The position numbers were made by a program, and so were the translations under genes. Of a stretch of DNA of 7,872 nucleotides, positions 6,323-7,872 are shown piece after piece. The notes under the pieces were generated by a model. It worked only from the letters and a program-made list of their open reading frames with translations. It was not told the origin of the DNA and made no database searches. Origin of the DNA: Oscillospiraceae bacterium (lineage in GTDB: Bacteria; Bacillota; Clostridia; Oscillospirales; Oscillospiraceae); the NCBI GenBank assembly GCA_017539635.1, contig JAFYCQ010000028.1, positions 1 through 7,872 on the forward strand. The letters are read 5' to 3'. The first letter of the stretch is position 1. Every line of letters starts with the position of its first letter.

Positions 6323-6351
6323 ATTATAATTCCGATTACTGTATAAATCAA
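6323..6351 (-). promoter_or_regulatory. Promoter of the GH3-like/YczE-like operon
   Basis: On the minus strand, TTGATT (6351-6346) and a consensus TATAAT (6328-6323) are separated by exactly 17 bases. Transcription would start near 6316, leaving a leader of about 95 bases before the ATG at 6222. No terminator or recognised riboswitch is visible in that leader. Confidence 0.75.
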
Positions 6352-6370
6352 TGCCCATTTCCTTATTACC

Positions 6371-6390
6371 GGGCCTGCGCCGAAAGGCCC
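6371..6390. repeat. GC-rich inverted repeat between divergent promoters
   Basis: GGGCCT (6371-6376) and AGGCCC (6385-6390) are perfect inverted copies separated by 8 bases. They lie in the 58-base gap between the leftward promoter (6323-6351) and the rightward promoter (6410-6438), about 20 bases from each -35 box. The repeat could be a binding site shared by both promoters, or the remains of a weak terminator. There is no T run directly after the stem. Confidence 0.4.
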
Positions 6391-6409
6391 TGTATTTTGT
6401 CGGAATCAG

Positions 6410-6438
6410 TTGAAAAATACCATATTTTGATGTAAAAT
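6410..6438 (+). promoter_or_regulatory. Promoter of the carboxypeptidase-SLH gene
   Basis: TTGAAA (6410-6415) and TAAAAT (6433-6438) are separated by 17 bases. The predicted start of transcription is near 6445. That excludes the in-frame ATG at 6446 as an efficient start and favours the start at 6479. Confidence 0.7.
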
Positions 6439-6465
6439 AGAGATTATGTACAATTCTCAACGGAA

Positions 6466-6474
6466 AAAGGTGAT
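6466..6474 (+). promoter_or_regulatory. Ribosome binding site that selects the TTG start
   Basis: AAAGGTGAT matches the AGGTGAT part of the complement of the 16S rRNA 3' end and ends 4 bases before TTG at 6479. The in-frame GTG (6470) and ATG (6473) overlap this site and so are too close to use it. Confidence 0.6.
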
Positions 6475-6478
6475 GGGC

Positions 6479-7872
6479 TTGAAGAAAACCGCAAGGATAC
6501 TTTCGGCGCTGCTGGCTGTCATCCTCCTGCTGCAGTTCACCGCCCTAGCGGACGGCATAAAGGCGCCGGAGCTGAACGCCAAGGCGGCGGTGGTCATGGA
6601 CTACGACACGGGGGAAATACTCTTCTCCAAAAACGGAGATACGCCCCGGGCCATAGCCAGCATGACGAAGCTCATAACCGCCTATATAGTGCTGGAGGAG
6701 ATAGAGGCAGGACGCCTCAGCTTCGACAAGCTCCTTACCGTCAGCGAGTACGCCTCATCCGTTGCCCTTGACAGGAGCTACACAAACATCCCGTTAAATC
6801 AGGGTGAGCGGGTCTCGGTGGACATACTCATGAAGGGAATGCTTTTGCCCTCCGGCTGCGGAGCCAGTGTCGTTCTGGCAGAGGCCGTGAGCGGCAGCGA
6901 GGAGGCCTTCTGCCAGCGCATGAACGAAACGGCGGCGAAAATGGGCATCGAGGCGGATTTCACCGACTGCTTCGGCATGGAGCCCAACATGCTCTCCGCC
7001 CACGACATGGCGATCTTTGCGAGAAACCTCATTTCCCGCTTCCCCGTCATACTTGAATACACCTCCCTGCCCGGCTTTACCTTTAAGGGCAAGCTCTATT
7101 CCAACACCAACGGTCTGCTTTCGACCGACGGCGTGGACGGCTTGAAGACCGGCACCACCAACGCCGCCGGCTACTGCCTCACCGCAACGGCGGTAAGGGG
7201 CGGCAGGCGGCTCATAACCGTAGTTATGGGCTGCGCAAAATACTACCGGGTGCCCGATTCCCAGAAGCTGATGAACTACGGCTTTTCCCTCTCGTCCCAC
7301 ATGGATCCCCTCAGCACGTTCAATATCGTGCTGGATACTCCGGCAGTAATAAAGGCGGGCTACGGCTCTGAGTGCCGGATAACGCTTTTGGGCGTTTCGC
7401 AGCCCTACGACGCCGAAATATGCCTGGAGCTGGACGGAAAGCCGGTGAGCCATCTGTTTACAAAGCTGCAGCCGGCCGAGCTGGACATGGTTTTCCCCGT
7501 CAGCTTCGACATGGGGAGCGGCGAGCCTGTGGAAATAAGCGCCTACCTGAAAATAGGCGACGACGTCATCGCCTCCGACTCAAGCGAAGTCAAGGTCATA
7601 ACCATGGACGTGGACTCCCCCACCGATTTTGACGACCACTGGGCCGGCGAACAGCTGCGCCGGGCGTGGAAGCTGGGCATGATTTACCCCGACTCCGATG
7701 GCATCCTGCTCCCCGACAGCAAGGTGACGCGGGCGGAGTTCGTGACCTATATCCGGGATATGCTGCCGGAGGAGACCGTGGGCGACTACGCCGAGCACCC
7801 CTTTATCGACGCCGTCGGCCACTGGGCCGAGGACTCCATTATCAAAGCCTGTGAAACCGGCATAATGATAGG
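6479..7872 (+). CDS. Secreted D-alanyl-D-alanine carboxypeptidase (peptidase S11) with C-terminal SLH domains, 3' end outside window
   Basis: There are 464 residues in the window, with no stop before the edge. Starting from TTG, the protein has a classic signal peptide: KK, a hydrophobic core at about 7-22, and an A-L-A cleavage site before residue 25. The penicillin-binding catalytic domain follows at about 30-270. It has S61-M-T-K64 (SxxK nucleophile motif), S125-G-C127 in the place of SxN, and K223-T-G225 in LKTGTTNAAGYC. The enzyme would remove the terminal D-Ala from peptidoglycan stem peptides outside the membrane, limiting cross-linking. A beta-rich segment (about 280-377) is followed by a first SLH repeat (about 382-430: HWAGEQLRRAWKLG, then PDSKVTRAEF) and the start of a second (about 436 on: PFIDAVGHWAEDSI). 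SLH repeats bind secondary wall polymers, so the enzyme is probably wall-tethered rather than held by a C-terminal membrane helix as in DacA/PBP5. The start could be ATG 6473 or 6446, but the ribosome binding site and promoter favour TTG. Confidence 0.9.
   Translation, partial: MKKTARILSALLAVILLLQFTALADGIKAPELNAKAAVVMDYDTGEILFSKNGDTPRAIASMTKLITAYIVLEEIEAGRLSFDKLLTVSEYASSVALDRSYTNIPLNQGERVSVDILMKGMLLPSGCGASVVLAEAVSGSEEAFCQRMNETAAKMGIEADFTDCFGMEPNMLSAHDMAIFARNLISRFPVILEYTSLPGFTFKGKLYSNTNGLLSTDGVDGLKTGTTNAAGYCLTATAVRGGRRLITVVMGCAKYYRVPDSQKLMNYGFSLSSHMDPLSTFNIVLDTPAVIKAGYGSECRITLLGVSQPYDAEICLELDGKPVSHLFTKLQPAELDMVFPVSFDMGSGEPVEISAYLKIGDDVIASDSSEVKVITMDVDSPTDFDDHWAGEQLRRAWKLGMIYPDSDGILLPDSKVTRAEFVTYIRDMLPEETVGDYAEHPFIDAVGHWAEDSIIKACETGIMI

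Noticed and set aside
6266..6460. 64-residue minus-strand frame between the GH3-like and carboxypeptidase genes
   Set aside because: It spans two divergent promoters, has no ribosome binding site and no family resemblance.
6794..7453. 219-residue minus-strand frame within the carboxypeptidase
   Set aside because: The plus strand encodes SxxK, the SxN-position motif and KTG in the right order and spacing; the His/Gly/Val-rich antisense product is a shadow.

Overview
The window looks like chromosomal DNA of a Gram-positive, Clostridia-type bacterium (phylum Bacillota), possibly a moderately GC-rich gut member of the Oscillospirales/Lachnospirales. The indications are a D,D-carboxypeptidase fused to S-layer homology (SLH) domains, CpsC/Wzz-like polysaccharide co-polymerases, a YczE/YyaS/YitT-type membrane protein, purine-rich Shine-Dalgarno sites and heavy use of ATA for isoleucine. 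The taxonomy is inference; no rRNA or other marker gene is present.

Left third (1-2872, minus strand): an apparent operon read leftwards. A promoter at about 2844-2872 precedes a membrane-anchored YkuE-like metallophosphoesterase (2765-1857). It is followed by a two-TM Wzz/CpsC-like polysaccharide co-polymerase (1789-437), and then, through a 4-base ATGA overlap, by a second, paralogous co-polymerase that leaves the window at base 1. The context suggests export, polymerisation or chain-length control of a surface polysaccharide.

Middle (2976-3800, plus strand): a compact two-gene cassette coding for a DUF4160 protein and a DUF2442 protein with a C-terminal helix-turn-helix. It has its own extended -10 promoter. 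A perfect palindrome sits between its -35 and -10 boxes, as expected for self-repression by the HTH protein. The layout resembles a toxin-antitoxin module, but no activity can be read from the sequence. A bidirectional terminator closes the cassette and also serves the convergent genes on its right.

Right-middle (3844-6351, minus strand): a promoter with a 17-base spacer drives a bacterial GH3-family acyl-adenylate/amido-synthetase-like enzyme (6222-4531) and, 30 bases later, a YczE/YitT-like integral membrane protein with no visible ribosome binding site (4500-3844).

Right end (6410-7872, plus strand): a divergent promoter drives a secreted D-alanyl-D-alanine carboxypeptidase (peptidase family S11). 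Its best-supported start is TTG at 6479. It carries C-terminal SLH repeats and runs off the window. Two features stand out in it: Cys in place of the usual Asn of the SxN motif, and the SLH fusion, which would tether a peptidoglycan-trimming enzyme to the wall. Three of the four gene groups (polysaccharide export, carboxypeptidase-SLH and perhaps the phosphoesterase) concern the cell envelope. The DUF4160/DUF2442 cassette looks like an accessory insertion among them. No rRNA, tRNA, CRISPR array, transposase or attachment site was found.
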